Shown here: in pieces, positions 22,308-30,534 of the stretch | How the letters are laid out: the number at the start of each line of letters is the position of its first letter | How positions within the stretch are numbered: the stretch's first letter is position 1 | Assembly: GCA_002411105.1 (NCBI GenBank) | Contig: DHQX01000027.1 | Location: 1 to 33,414, forward strand | DNA from: Christensenella sp. UBA5327 | GTDB lineage: Bacteria > Bacillota > Clostridia > Christensenellales > Aristaeellaceae | DNA length: 33,414 bases | Reading direction: 5' to 3' | Made by a program: the position numbers and the translations under genes | The notes under the pieces: generated by a model | Told to the model about the DNA's origin: nothing | Databases searched by the model: none | The model's input: only the letters and a program-made list of their open reading frames with translations

Positions 22308-23555
22308 ATGAGGAAATTCACCAGTAAATTCACCGCTTTGTTGCTGGCAGGCATGCTGCTTCTGGGCCTTCTGCCCCTGATGGCACAAGCCGCCGAACCG
22401 GTCAAGCTGACCATGGGCTCCTGGCGCAGCGACGATGTTGCCCAGGTTAGCGAGCTGATGGCCAAATACAAGGAAATGACCGGGGTCGAAATCGTGTTTG
22501 AGCCCACCGTGCCCAACCAGTACAACCCCACCCTGGAGCTGCAGCTGAAAAACGGTACCGGCCCTGACCTGATGTATGCCCGTTCCTACGCCGTGGGACA
22601 GAAGCTGTATGAAGCCGGCTACTTCATGCCGCTTGACGATGTGGCTGGCCTGGAAGCCAACTTCCCCGCCGCCGCCCTTGACGGCTGGCGCGCGGCTGAT
22701 GGCAAGATGTTTGCGGTGCCCTATGCCGCCGTCTCCCAGATCACCTACTACAACAAGGGCATGTTTGCCGAGAACGGCTGGGAAGTGCCCAAGACCTTTG
22801 AAGAGCTGCTCACCCTGGCCCAGGCCATCAAGGACAAGGGCATTGAGCCTTTCGCCAACGGCATCGCCTCTGACTGGGACATCCTGGAGTGCGTGTTCCT
22901 GGGCATGCTGCCCAACTATGTGGGCGGCATTGATGAGCGTGCCAAGTATGAAGCGGGCGAGAAGAAAATGAACGACGAGGCCTTCCTCAAGGCCCTCACC
23001 GACTATGCGGCCCTCACCAAGTTCTTCCCCGACGGCTTTGAGTCCATCGGCAACGAGGACGGCCCCGCCCTGCTGGGCCTGGGACGCGCCGCCATGTTCA
23101 TCGACGGCTCCTGGACGGTGGGCATGTTTAATGAGTATGAGGACCTGGATGTGGGCTACTTCGCCATTCCGGCCCCGGAGGGCAACACGCCTGGCCTGTG
23201 CTTCCACACCGATATGGGCATTGCCGGCAACACCGCCACCAAGCATCCCGAGGAGGTCAAGGCATTCCTCAGCTGGCTGGCCACCCCAGAAGGAGCCAAC
23301 ACCGCGGCCAGCTACCTGCCCGGCGGATTTTATCCCATGATCAACAACCCCGCTGAGCTCACCGACGAGAAAGCCAAGGAAATCCAGGCGCTGGGCGAAG
23401 GCAAGGTGCTGGACTCCCGCTTCATCTGGAGCAAGCTGGTGGACATGTACACCGTCATGGTGGATCAGCTTAACCTCATCGCCCGGGGCGAAACCACCCC
23501 GGAAGCCGCAGCTGAGGTCTTTGCGGCTGAGCAGGCCAAGGCCCTGGGCCAATAA
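22308..23555 (+). CDS. ABC sugar transporter, substrate-binding protein
   Basis: The 415-residue product is a family 1 (MalE-like) extracellular solute-binding protein. After the signal peptide (about 1-28) comes V-K-L-T-M-G-S-W-R-S, then G-T-G-P-D-L-M-Y-A, the loop A-D-G-K-M-F-A-V-P-Y with I-T-Y-Y-N-K, and in the C-terminal lobe G-R-A-A-M-F-I-D-G-S-W-T-V-G. These are the standard carbohydrate-binding motifs of the group. The signal lacks a lipobox cysteine (L-M-A-Q-A-A-E), so the mature protein would be soluble. AGGAGG lies 11-12 bases before the ATG. Two permease genes follow in one operon; the sugar is unknown, but the nearby GH65 enzyme makes an alpha-linked disaccharide plausible. Confidence 0.92.
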   Translation: MRKFTSKFTALLLAGMLLLGLLPLMAQAAEPVKLTMGSWRSDDVAQVSELMAKYKEMTGVEIVFEPTVPNQYNPTLELQLKNGTGPDLMYARSYAVGQKLYEAGYFMPLDDVAGLEANFPAAALDGWRAADGKMFAVPYAAVSQITYYNKGMFAENGWEVPKTFEELLTLAQAIKDKGIEPFANGIASDWDILECVFLGMLPNYVGGIDERAKYEAGEKKMNDEAFLKALTDYAALTKFFPDGFESIGNEDGPALLGLGRAAMFIDGSWTVGMFNEYEDLDVGYFAIPAPEGNTPGLCFHTDMGIAGNTATKHPEEVKAFLSWLATPEGANTAASYLPGGFYPMINNPAELTDEKAKEIQALGEGKVLDSRFIWSKLVDMYTVMVDQLNLIARGETTPEAAAEVFAAEQAKALGQ

Positions 23556-23585
23556 GCCCGTTCTGATGACCTGAACGACCCGGCA

Positions 23586-23615
23586 CCGGGGGCTTTCCAT
23601 CCAGAAAGCCCCCGG
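23586..23615 (+). repeat. 12-bp stem-loop after the binding-protein gene
   Basis: CCGGGGGCTTTC (23586-23597) pairs perfectly with GAAAGCCCCCGG (23604-23615) around a 6-base loop, with no T-run after it. It sits between the binding-protein and permease genes, where such hairpins protect the upstream mRNA and lower downstream expression in other binding-protein operons. Confidence 0.75.
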
Positions 23616-23634
23616 ATCCTAAAAGGAGGGCACC

Positions 23635-24564
23635 ATGCAAAAAACAGCCCGACAGCCGCGCCTGAGCGCCAGCCGTATCAACCAGGGGGGGGGATACTGG
23701 ATATGGTATGTTTTGCCAGCCCTCATTGTTTACATCATGTTCATGGCCTATCCTATGCTGGATTCGGTCCGCCTGAGCCTGTATGACGGCACCACCGGAG
23801 AGTTTGCGGGCTTTGCCAACTATGTCACCCTCTTCACCGACCCGGATACCGCCGCCCGCTTCTGGGGCGCCTTTGGCAACACCTGGGTGTTTTTTGCCTA
23901 CCATATGCTGGTGCAAAACATGCTGGGCATGCTCTTTGCCGTCATCCTCACCAACCGCACCATGCGTGGGCGCGGTTTTTATCAGACCATCATCTTCATC
24001 CCCGTCACCATCGCGGTGATGGTCACCGGCTACCTGTTCAAGCTCCTCCTCAACCCCAGCTTCGCCCGCTATGCCCTGCAGGACATGGGCCTGGGTGCTT
24101 TGGCGCGCCCCTGGCTGGGCAAGGAGGAGACCGCGCTGCATGTGGTCTCCCTGGTATCGGTGTGGCAGTGGGTGGGCATCCCCACGATGATGTTTGTGGC
24201 GGGTCTCCAAGGCATCTCAGAGGATCTGATGGAAGCGGCGGACATCGCCGGCGCCAATTCCTGGCAAACCTTCTGGTACATCAAACTGCCTCTGGTGATG
24301 CCGGTGGTGGGGATGATCGCCATCCTCACCTTTGTCAACAACTTCAACGCCTTTGACATCATCTATTCCATGACCGGGCCCAAGGGCCAGCCCAACTACA
24401 GCACCGACCTGATCGGCTCCCTGTTCTACCGGGTGGGCGTGGTGGGAGATCACCCCATCTCCAACCCCAACCCCGGGCTGGGTGCTGCCATCTCCACCTC
24501 TGTGTTTTTGATGCTGCTGGCAGGCGTCATCCCCACCCTGCGCGCCACCCAGAGCAAGGAGTAG
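23635..24564 (+). CDS. ABC sugar transporter permease (MalF-like)
   Basis: The 309-residue product has a short basic N-terminus and six membrane helices. The EAA loop that contacts the ATPase is visible in the last third: E-A-A-D-I-A-G-A-N-S-W-Q-T-F-W-Y-I-K-L-P with the conserved Gly and a following L-P. The N-terminal W-Y-V-L-P-A-L-I-V-Y and M-L-D-S-V-R-L-S-L-Y are typical of carbohydrate uptake family 1 permeases. AAAAGGAGG lies directly before the start. It follows the binding-protein gene after a stem-loop and precedes the partner permease by four bases. It forms one half of the membrane channel. Confidence 0.92.
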   Translation: MQKTARQPRLSASRINQGGGYWIWYVLPALIVYIMFMAYPMLDSVRLSLYDGTTGEFAGFANYVTLFTDPDTAARFWGAFGNTWVFFAYHMLVQNMLGMLFAVILTNRTMRGRGFYQTIIFIPVTIAVMVTGYLFKLLLNPSFARYALQDMGLGALARPWLGKEETALHVVSLVSVWQWVGIPTMMFVAGLQGISEDLMEAADIAGANSWQTFWYIKLPLVMPVVGMIAILTFVNNFNAFDIIYSMTGPKGQPNYSTDLIGSLFYRVGVVGDHPISNPNPGLGAAISTSVFLMLLAGVIPTLRATQSKE

Positions 24565-24568
24565 ACCG

Positions 24569-25432
24569 ATGGAAAGAAACCAAGCCAACAAATCCCGCCC
24601 CCGCAGCATGCGCCTGAGCAATCTGCATATCCCCTCCCACATCCTGATGCTGGTGTGGATGCTGGTGGTGCTGATCCCGGTCTATCTGCTGGTGGCAAAT
24701 GCGCTGAAGACCAAGCGGGGGATGTATGACAATCCTTTCGGTCTGCCCAATCCGCTGACCTTTGACAATTTTCAAAGCGTCATCCAGGACGGCAACTTCT
24801 TCAGCTACTTTGGCAACAGCCTTTTTGTGGTGGGCGTTTCGCTGTTTGCCATCCTGCTGCTGGGCTCCCTGGCCGGCTATGGCCTGGCCCATTGGCGGGG
24901 GAAAACCTCCCGCGGCATTTATTTCGGCTTTGTCTTTGGCATGATGCTGCCCATTAAGATCGCCACCATCCGCCTGATGGAGCTGATGAAGGGCTTTGGG
25001 CTGTTCAACAACCTCTGGAGCCTGATTCTGGTCTATATCGCCATGGGGCTGCCCATCGCGGTGTTCATCCTGACGGAGTTCATCCGAGGTCTGCCCAGGG
25101 ACTTATACGAGGCGGCCCACATCGATGGCGCCAGGCAGCACAAAATATACGGCAGCATCGTGCTGCCGCTGATCAAGCCCGCTCTGGCCACGGTGGGCAT
25201 CTACAACCTGGTGCCCATCTGGAATGACCTGTGGTTCCCGCTGATTTTCATCACCCAGGACGATAAGAAAACCGTGCTGCTGGCGGTCACCCGCCTGCAG
25301 GGCCAGTACGCGACCGACTGGCCCCGGGTGTTCGCCCTGCTGACGCTCTCGGCGCTGCCGGTGATCGCGCTGTATCTGGCCATGTCCAAGCAGTTTGTCA
25401 CCGGGCTCACCGCAGGGGCAGTGAAGGGTTAA
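24569..25432 (+). CDS. ABC sugar transporter permease (MalG-like)
   Basis: The 287-residue product has six membrane helices and the MalG-type EAA loop E-A-A-H-I-D-G-A-R-Q-H-K-I-Y-G-S-I-V-L-P. The early I-P-V-Y-L-L-V-A-N-A-L-K and G-M-Y-D-N-P-F-G-L-P are common in this half of sugar importers, and the C-terminal G-L-T-A-G-A-V-K-G is the usual end. It starts four bases after the MalF-like gene. It would pair with that protein. No ATPase gene follows, so a shared MsmK-type ATPase encoded elsewhere is likely, as is common in Bacillota. Converges with the DUF4358 lipoprotein gene. Confidence 0.92.
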   Translation: MERNQANKSRPRSMRLSNLHIPSHILMLVWMLVVLIPVYLLVANALKTKRGMYDNPFGLPNPLTFDNFQSVIQDGNFFSYFGNSLFVVGVSLFAILLLGSLAGYGLAHWRGKTSRGIYFGFVFGMMLPIKIATIRLMELMKGFGLFNNLWSLILVYIAMGLPIAVFILTEFIRGLPRDLYEAAHIDGARQHKIYGSIVLPLIKPALATVGIYNLVPIWNDLWFPLIFITQDDKKTVLLAVTRLQGQYATDWPRVFALLTLSALPVIALYLAMSKQFVTGLTAGAVKG

Positions 25433-25441
25433 GCCCTCCCC

Positions 25442-25466
25442 AAAAAAGCCCGCACAGCCAGGCGGC
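25442..25466 (-). terminator. Candidate terminator of the seven-gene minus-strand operon
   Basis: On the minus strand GCCGC and GCGGGC (one bulge) form a short stem followed by six T (complement of 25442-25447). The stem is weak but the T-run is good; it lies 20-40 bases after the last gene. Confidence 0.5.
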
Positions 25467-25483
25467 CCCGCCAAATATTCCGG

Positions 25484-25954
25484 CTATTTCCAGTAATCCT
25501 TGAGCACCTGCTCCGCCAGCCCTGGGTCATCGCAGATCACAAACACGGTTTGCGCACCCTGGCGGCGGAGGAGGGCTTTTTCAATGCGGGGCACCTCGCC
25601 GGGGACATAGTCCCGGTACTGCTCAAGCACCATGGCCTGGTACTCCTTAAACCGCGCCTCGTGGCCTTTGACCTGGGCCTCGTCCTTGGCGGTAAGCACC
25701 GCAAACTGGGTGGTGGTGGCCCGGGAGGTGTCCATCACCAGGGCGCTGTCCACCAGGGTTTCAGCCTCCACCATCAGCAGCTTCAGCATCACCTTTTCGG
25801 GCACTTCCGCCAGCTCCATGCCGCCCCCTGCCTTTTCTGCCAGCGCCTGGACCAGAACTTTGGCCTCCGGCAGTTTTGCGGGCTGCCCCGCGCAGCCGGA
25901 AACCAGCGCCGCCAGGCACAGGAGGACGGCAAAGCTTTTGTAGATCTGTTTCAT
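25484..25954 (-). CDS. DUF4358 lipoprotein
   Basis: The 156-residue product has a lipobox V-S-G-C with cysteine 21, so it is membrane-anchored on the outside. The mature part has the DUF4358 pattern: a helical start, E-A-E-T-L-V-D-S-A-L-V-M, then T-Q-F-A-V-L-T-A-K-D-E-A, a long helix ending Y-R-D-Y-V-P, and the closing strand V-F-V-I-C-D-D. The function of the family is unknown; it often sits beside secreted SGNH hydrolases or other exported proteins. It begins one base after the stop of the SGNH gene and is the last gene of the operon. Confidence 0.85.
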   Translation of the reverse strand: MKQIYKSFAVLLCLAALVSGCAGQPAKLPEAKVLVQALAEKAGGGMELAEVPEKVMLKLLMVEAETLVDSALVMDTSRATTTQFAVLTAKDEAQVKGHEARFKEYQAMVLEQYRDYVPGEVPRIEKALLRRQGAQTVFVICDDPGLAEQVLKDYWK

Positions 25955-25955
25955 G

Positions 25956-26678
25956 TCATGGCGTCTCCCTGACGGTATGGGTCATGAGGTGCTCCTGCAC
26001 CAGATGGGAGCCTTTCCGGCTCAGGTGAAAGCCATCGCCTGCCAGGAGGGACGAATCAGGCTGGCCGTCGGGCCCCATCATGGCGGTGAACACGTCCAGA
26101 TAATAGATGCCGTGGGCCTGGCACAGCTCCCGGGCGGCCTGGTTGAAGCTGACCACGTGGCGCTGGGAGGAGGCGGGCCTGGTCGATTGGGGATGGTGGG
26201 TGCGGGGCGGGATGGAGATCACATAGATGAGCTTGTCCGGGTAGCCCGCCACCAGCTGCGCGAGGAAGGCCGCATAGCGCTGGGCGGCGGCGCCACTCTC
26301 TGAGGTGTCCAGGGTATTGGCCCCCAGCAGCACATACAGCTTGGTGTACGCCAGCGGCTCCAGCACCTGCTGGAGATTCTTTTTTCCGGTGTTGGTATCA
26401 TACACCTGCCCCATGGCGTTTTGGGGGCCGATGCCCACGGCAGCCGCGTAGTGGCTGTCAGGAAACATGCCGTGCAGCTCCAGGCTTGCCATGATGGAGT
26501 CACCGATGAAGACCGCGTCATCAAAGTAGCTTTCATCCACCCGCTCCCCCTCGGGCACATCAGGCGGCGGGACATGCCCCCGAAAACGGGAGCGGGGCAG
26601 ATCCTCCGCCAGCGAAACCCCAAAAAGGAGCATCAAACCCAGCAAAAGCGCCAGGGCACGCCGCAACATCACACGCAA
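25956..26678 (-). CDS. Exported SGNH/GDSL hydrolase
   Basis: The 240-residue product has a signal peptide (about 5-24) and the SGNH esterase blocks: F-I-G-D-S at 57-61 with the nucleophile Ser61, a glycine of block II near residue 84, L-L-G-A-N at 117-121, and D-G-F-H with Asp215 and His218. All four catalytic positions are kept. Such exported enzymes remove O-acetyl groups from polysaccharide or peptidoglycan, or cleave other esters; the substrate is not evident. The start overlaps the end of the M55 gene by ten bases, and the DUF4358 gene follows after one base. It lies inside an operon with GH65 and M55 enzymes. Confidence 0.9.
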   Translation of the reverse strand: MRVMLRRALALLLGLMLLFGVSLAEDLPRSRFRGHVPPPDVPEGERVDESYFDDAVFIGDSIMASLELHGMFPDSHYAAAVGIGPQNAMGQVYDTNTGKKNLQQVLEPLAYTKLYVLLGANTLDTSESGAAAQRYAAFLAQLVAGYPDKLIYVISIPPRTHHPQSTRPASSQRHVVSFNQAARELCQAHGIYYLDVFTAMMGPDGQPDSSLLAGDGFHLSRKGSHLVQEHLMTHTVRETP

Positions 26679-27469
26679 AAATGCACCATGCGCAGGAGCT
26701 CGTAGTAGTTCGCCGTTTCAAAGCGCAGGGTGTGGCTGTCCAGCATCTGCATCCCCGGATAGAAGCCCGCCCGGTAGGCACGCTGCACGTTTCTGAAGCG
26801 CATGTCGGCCCGGAAGCTCTCAGGCAGGGTCAGCAGGCTGTCCTCCACACCGTTTTTGAGGGCCTTTAACACCCCATCCCGGATGCGCTTGACCGCCTCC
26901 TCCGGGTGCACCGACAGCACCGCCCCGCCCTGGCCCTTGTTGATGGGCACGGCGGTAAGGGCGGGGATCAGGTCCTGCATGCGGTCACAGATGCCCTGGT
27001 CCCCCGTGATGGCCGCCAGGGGCACCCGGAAGTAGGCCGCGGCATAGGCGTTGAGCATGGCCTCGCTCACCGTGTCGCCGTTGAGGGTGAACCAGACCAG
27101 GTCGGTGTCCATGGTGTGGGCCAGCGGATTGGCGCCCGCCCCCGCCGCGTCATGGTAGCCGGTGAAGACCACGGCATGGAAGCTGTCGTCCAGGCCATGC
27201 ACCATGCAAAGCGGGTCAGGCCCCCAGCCCCTGAGCACCTGCACCTGGGGCGGCAGCAGCGCCGCCTCGATGTTGCGGGCGGAGCCGTGGGCATCCCGCA
27301 CCAGGATGAAGTCCATCCCCGCCTCAAGCGCCCCCTCGCAGGCGGCGGCCACCTCCCGGGTCATCTGCCGGGCAAAGGCGGGGTAATCCCGCTTGTCCTT
27401 GGCCGTCTCATCCCAGTGGGCGATGCCGCAGGTGCCCTCGATGTCGGCTGAAATATAGAGTTTCTTCAT
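26669..27469 (-). CDS. dppA: M55-family D-aminopeptidase (DppA-like)
   Basis: The 266-residue enzyme matches the DppA zinc D-aminopeptidase family. The metal ligands of B. subtilis DppA (D8, E10, H60, H104, E133) correspond to D9 and E11 in S-A-D-I-E-G, H61 in D-A-H-G-S-A-R-N, H106 in G-Y-H-D-A and E136 in D-T-V-S-E. H118 in N-P-L-A-H-T matches the proposed active-site histidine. The family cleaves N-terminal D-amino acids from short peptides, such as D-Ala-D-Ala from cell-wall turnover. No signal is present, so it acts in the cytoplasm. Its ATG overlaps the GH65 stop (ATGA). The family call is firm; the symbol follows the B. subtilis homologue. Confidence 0.9.
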   Translation of the reverse strand: MKKLYISADIEGTCGIAHWDETAKDKRDYPAFARQMTREVAAACEGALEAGMDFILVRDAHGSARNIEAALLPPQVQVLRGWGPDPLCMVHGLDDSFHAVVFTGYHDAAGAGANPLAHTMDTDLVWFTLNGDTVSEAMLNAYAAAYFRVPLAAITGDQGICDRMQDLIPALTAVPINKGQGGAVLSVHPEEAVKRIRDGVLKALKNGVEDSLLTLPESFRADMRFRNVQRAYRAGFYPGMQMLDSHTLRFETANYYELLRMVHFCV

Positions 27470-29739
27470 GCTCCCTCCCCGATAAATTGATAGGTTTTAT
27501 CCAGATGGATTTCCGTTCCATAAAGACGCAGGGCCAGCGGGCTCCCCGAGACCAGGTGCAACCTGCCGCCCTCCTCCCCCACCTCCAGGCGCATAACCCG
27601 CCCCCGGTATCGGAAGGTAAAGGCGTAGCCCTGCCAGCCTTGGGGCAGATAGGGCGCCAGTGCCAGGCCCGCCGCCGTGCGCATGCCCGCAAAGCCCTGG
27701 GCGATGGCCAGCCAGGCACCGGCCATGCTGGTCACATGCAGGCCGTCTGCCGTGTCATGGTTCACGTTGTCCAGGTCCAGCCGGGCGGTGCGGTGATACA
27801 GCGCCATCGCCCGGTCTGGGTATCCCAGCTCGCTGGCCAGAATGCTGTGCACGCAGGGGGAGAGGCTGGACTCATGCACGGTCATGGGCTCATAAAAGTC
27901 AAAGTTGCGCCGCTTGGTGGCTTCATCATACAGATGCCCCAGGAAGTAGATCCCCTGCAGCACATCCGCCTGCTTGATAAAGCAGGAGCGCAGGATGCGG
28001 TCCCAGCTCCAGTGGTGGTTGAGGGGCCGCTGATCCGCCGGGATGGCGCTGGCGGGCATCAGCTCCTTGTCCAAAAAGGTGTCGTGCTGGATGAAAATGC
28101 CCCATTCCTCATCCTCCGGGTAGTACATGCGCTGGCTGATATCCCGCATCCTCTTTAGTTCATGATCCGCCACGCCCAGCGCCTCCTGGCGCGCCGCGCC
28201 TGCCTTTTTGATGGTGTCCACAAAAAAGTCCAGGCACCAGGCGGCGATGCGGTTGGTGTACCAGTTATTGTTGACGTTGTTCTCATATTCATTAGGCCCG
28301 GTGACGCCGTGGATCATATACTGGCCCGTCCGGGCGCAGAGGTGGACCCGCCCTGCCCAGAAACGGGCGATGCCCAGCAGCACCTCAAGCCCTTCATTGA
28401 TCAGGTAGCTTTCATCGCCGGTGTAGGCGGCGAAGTTGAAAATGGCATGGGCGATGGCGCCATTGCGGTGGATTTCCTCAAAGGTAATCTCCCACTCGTT
28501 ATGGCACTCGATGCCGTCAAAGGTGACCATGGGATAAAGGGCCCCCGGCAGGCCCTGCTGCCTGGCATTGTGATAAGCCCCGGATAACTGCTGGTGGCGG
28601 TAGCGCAGCAGATTTTCCGCCACCTCCTCCCCCAGGGTGGCCAGGTACACCGGGAAGCAGTAGGCCTCGGTGTCCCAGTAGGTGGCGCCGCCGTACTTCT
28701 CCCCGGTAAAGCCCTTGGGGCCGATGTTCAGCCGCGCGTCCTCCCCCGTATAGGTGGAGAACAGGTGGAAGAGGTTGAAACGGATGCCCTGCTGGGCGGC
28801 CACGTCCCCCTGGATTTCCACATCGGCCACATCCCACTTGCGCCGCCAGCTATCAGCGTGGCGGGCCATGGCCTCACCAAAGCCCAGCGCCGACTGAGCC
28901 TGGGCCAACTGCCTGGATTCTGTCAGCAGGGCATCCATGGGCAGGTCCCGGTCGGTGGTGACGCAGACGAACTTGGTCATCAAGGCGCTTTCCCCTGCCT
29001 TCACTTCCTTTGCAAAGCGGGAAGCGGCATAGCCCGGGCGATGCCCGTGGCCAGCCGGTGTCATATCGCTCACCACCCGATAGGCACCTGCCACAGCAAA
29101 CCGGGGCGTGCCAAAGGGGTTCTCCCGTGTGCGGGCAAGAAGCTCTCCGCCAAATGCATCAGCGCCGCCTGACAGCTGCTCCCAGAAGACCTCGTCATAG
29201 TTGCTGTCCTCATTGTGCACGTTGCCGTCCAGGCACGCCTCTATCTCAACCCGGGCAGGAAAATCGCAGGTGACCTCATATTCAAGCGCCATGAGGCGCT
29301 TTTCCGCCATAGACACAAAGCGGATGGTCTTCACCCTGACTTCACCGCCACCGCAGATGACGCGCATCTCCCTTTCCAGGGTTCCCTTTTCCATGTCCAA
29401 TACGCGCCTGAAGGACAGCACCTGATTGCTCCCGGCGTCCAGGCTCTCGCCGTTTACCGTCACATGCAGCCCCATTAGGTTCATGGCGTTGATGACTTTG
29501 CCAAAGTAGAGCGGATACCCATTTTTCCACCAGCCCACCCGCGTCTTGTCCGGAAACCAGACGCCAGCAATGTAGGTGCCCTGGAGGCTGTCAGCGCTGT
29601 AATCCTCCTCCAGGTTGCCCCGCAGGCCCATGTAGCCGTTGCCCAAAGAAAACAGGCTCTCGGCAAAGCGCATGTCGCCCCGGTCAAGCCCGGTTTCGAT
29701 CACCTGCCAGGGGTGGGTTTCAAAGCGGCTGTGCGGCAT
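27466..29739 (-). CDS. GH65 phosphorylase, probably maltose phosphorylase
   Basis: The 757-residue cytoplasmic product has the glycoside hydrolase family 65 layout: an N-terminal beta-sandwich (about 1-270), a linker, an alpha/alpha barrel (about 310-680) and a small C-terminal beta domain. The general acid is Glu484 in G-P-N-E-Y-E-N-N-V-N-N-N-W, which is close to what I recall for lactobacillar maltose phosphorylase. I-T-F-E-E-I-H-R-N-G-A and H-E-S-S-L-S, near the substrate and phosphate sites, agree. It would turn maltose and phosphate into glucose and beta-glucose 1-phosphate; kojibiose, nigerose or trehalose remain possible. AAGGAGGGG precedes the ATG. A beta-phosphoglucomutase gene, a usual partner, is not in the window. 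Confidence 0.9.
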   Translation of the reverse strand: MPHSRFETHPWQVIETGLDRGDMRFAESLFSLGNGYMGLRGNLEEDYSADSLQGTYIAGVWFPDKTRVGWWKNGYPLYFGKVINAMNLMGLHVTVNGESLDAGSNQVLSFRRVLDMEKGTLEREMRVICGGGEVRVKTIRFVSMAEKRLMALEYEVTCDFPARVEIEACLDGNVHNEDSNYDEVFWEQLSGGADAFGGELLARTRENPFGTPRFAVAGAYRVVSDMTPAGHGHRPGYAASRFAKEVKAGESALMTKFVCVTTDRDLPMDALLTESRQLAQAQSALGFGEAMARHADSWRRKWDVADVEIQGDVAAQQGIRFNLFHLFSTYTGEDARLNIGPKGFTGEKYGGATYWDTEAYCFPVYLATLGEEVAENLLRYRHQQLSGAYHNARQQGLPGALYPMVTFDGIECHNEWEITFEEIHRNGAIAHAIFNFAAYTGDESYLINEGLEVLLGIARFWAGRVHLCARTGQYMIHGVTGPNEYENNVNNNWYTNRIAAWCLDFFVDTIKKAGAARQEALGVADHELKRMRDISQRMYYPEDEEWGIFIQHDTFLDKELMPASAIPADQRPLNHHWSWDRILRSCFIKQADVLQGIYFLGHLYDEATKRRNFDFYEPMTVHESSLSPCVHSILASELGYPDRAMALYHRTARLDLDNVNHDTADGLHVTSMAGAWLAIAQGFAGMRTAAGLALAPYLPQGWQGYAFTFRYRGRVMRLEVGEEGGRLHLVSGSPLALRLYGTEIHLDKTYQFIGEGA

Positions 29740-29748
29740 GTCCCCTCC

Positions 29749-30534
29749 TTACAAATCGCGTTTGGAAAAGGCCAGGGCGCCAAGCCCCGCCAGGGCAAGC
29801 CCCAGGGCCATCCCCAGCGCCGCCAGCAAAAGCCTGGAGGCGCCAGTCAACAGCTCCTGCCCTTTCATCAGCGAAAAGGGCGTGGCAAAACGCAGATACT
29901 GCGCCCAGCCCGAAAGCCTTGAGGCCATCAGCAGCCCCACGAGCACAAACCCCAAAAACAACCCCAGGCGCCTGGCGCGGCTTGGAAAATCCGCCGCGGC
30001 CGACAGCCACACCATCAGCCCTGCCATCGGCAGCGCTGACAGCCACGCCCCCAGCGCCAGGCGTGCAAGCGCCGGGAAATCCGCCTGCCCGCCCAGGAAG
30101 ATGAAGGCGCCCGCCACCTGCCCCAGGGCCGCCGATGTGACCATCACCAGCCCCTCCAGCGCCAGCAGCCAGAAAAAGGTGAACAGCACCGCGCTTCGCC
30201 TGTGGGGCGCCGCCAGTCGCTGGGCCATGCGGGCGTCATCAATCGGCCAGGCGATCAGCCGGAGGGCCAGCGTTAAGGGGCTGATGACAAGCAGCACAGG
30301 CATCATCAGCCCATACAGCACGCCCATCACATGCACCGGCAGGTTGGCGCTGCCCGCATAGCCCAACAGCCTTGTCACCTGGGGCAGCTCCTCCAGGAGC
30401 AGCCGCAAATCCGCCTGCCGCTCCGGCGTATACAGCCATACCGCCGCCACCCCCAGCAACAGGGCAAACACCGCCACCAGCGCCAGACGGCGCAGGAGCT
30501 GCCTTAGTTCAAATATCAACAATGATGGAATCAT
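29749..30534 (-). CDS. ABC-2 type permease
   Basis: The 261-residue membrane protein has about six hydrophobic helices and a short C-terminal S-K-R-D-L. Layout and the partner ATPase gene directly upstream (four-base ATGA overlap at 30531-30534) mark it as the membrane half of an ABC-2 exporter, in which each half-transporter is made of separate proteins. Helix 1 (about 16-34) is followed by a longer outside loop (35-65). The protein is unusually rich in alanine and leucine. No substrate hint is present. The GH65 gene begins nine bases after its stop. Family call by topology and context. Confidence 0.82.
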   Translation of the reverse strand: MIPSLLIFELRQLLRRLALVAVFALLLGVAAVWLYTPERQADLRLLLEELPQVTRLLGYAGSANLPVHVMGVLYGLMMPVLLVISPLTLALRLIAWPIDDARMAQRLAAPHRRSAVLFTFFWLLALEGLVMVTSAALGQVAGAFIFLGGQADFPALARLALGAWLSALPMAGLMVWLSAAADFPSRARRLGLFLGFVLVGLLMASRLSGWAQYLRFATPFSLMKGQELLTGASRLLLAALGMALGLALAGLGALAFSKRDL

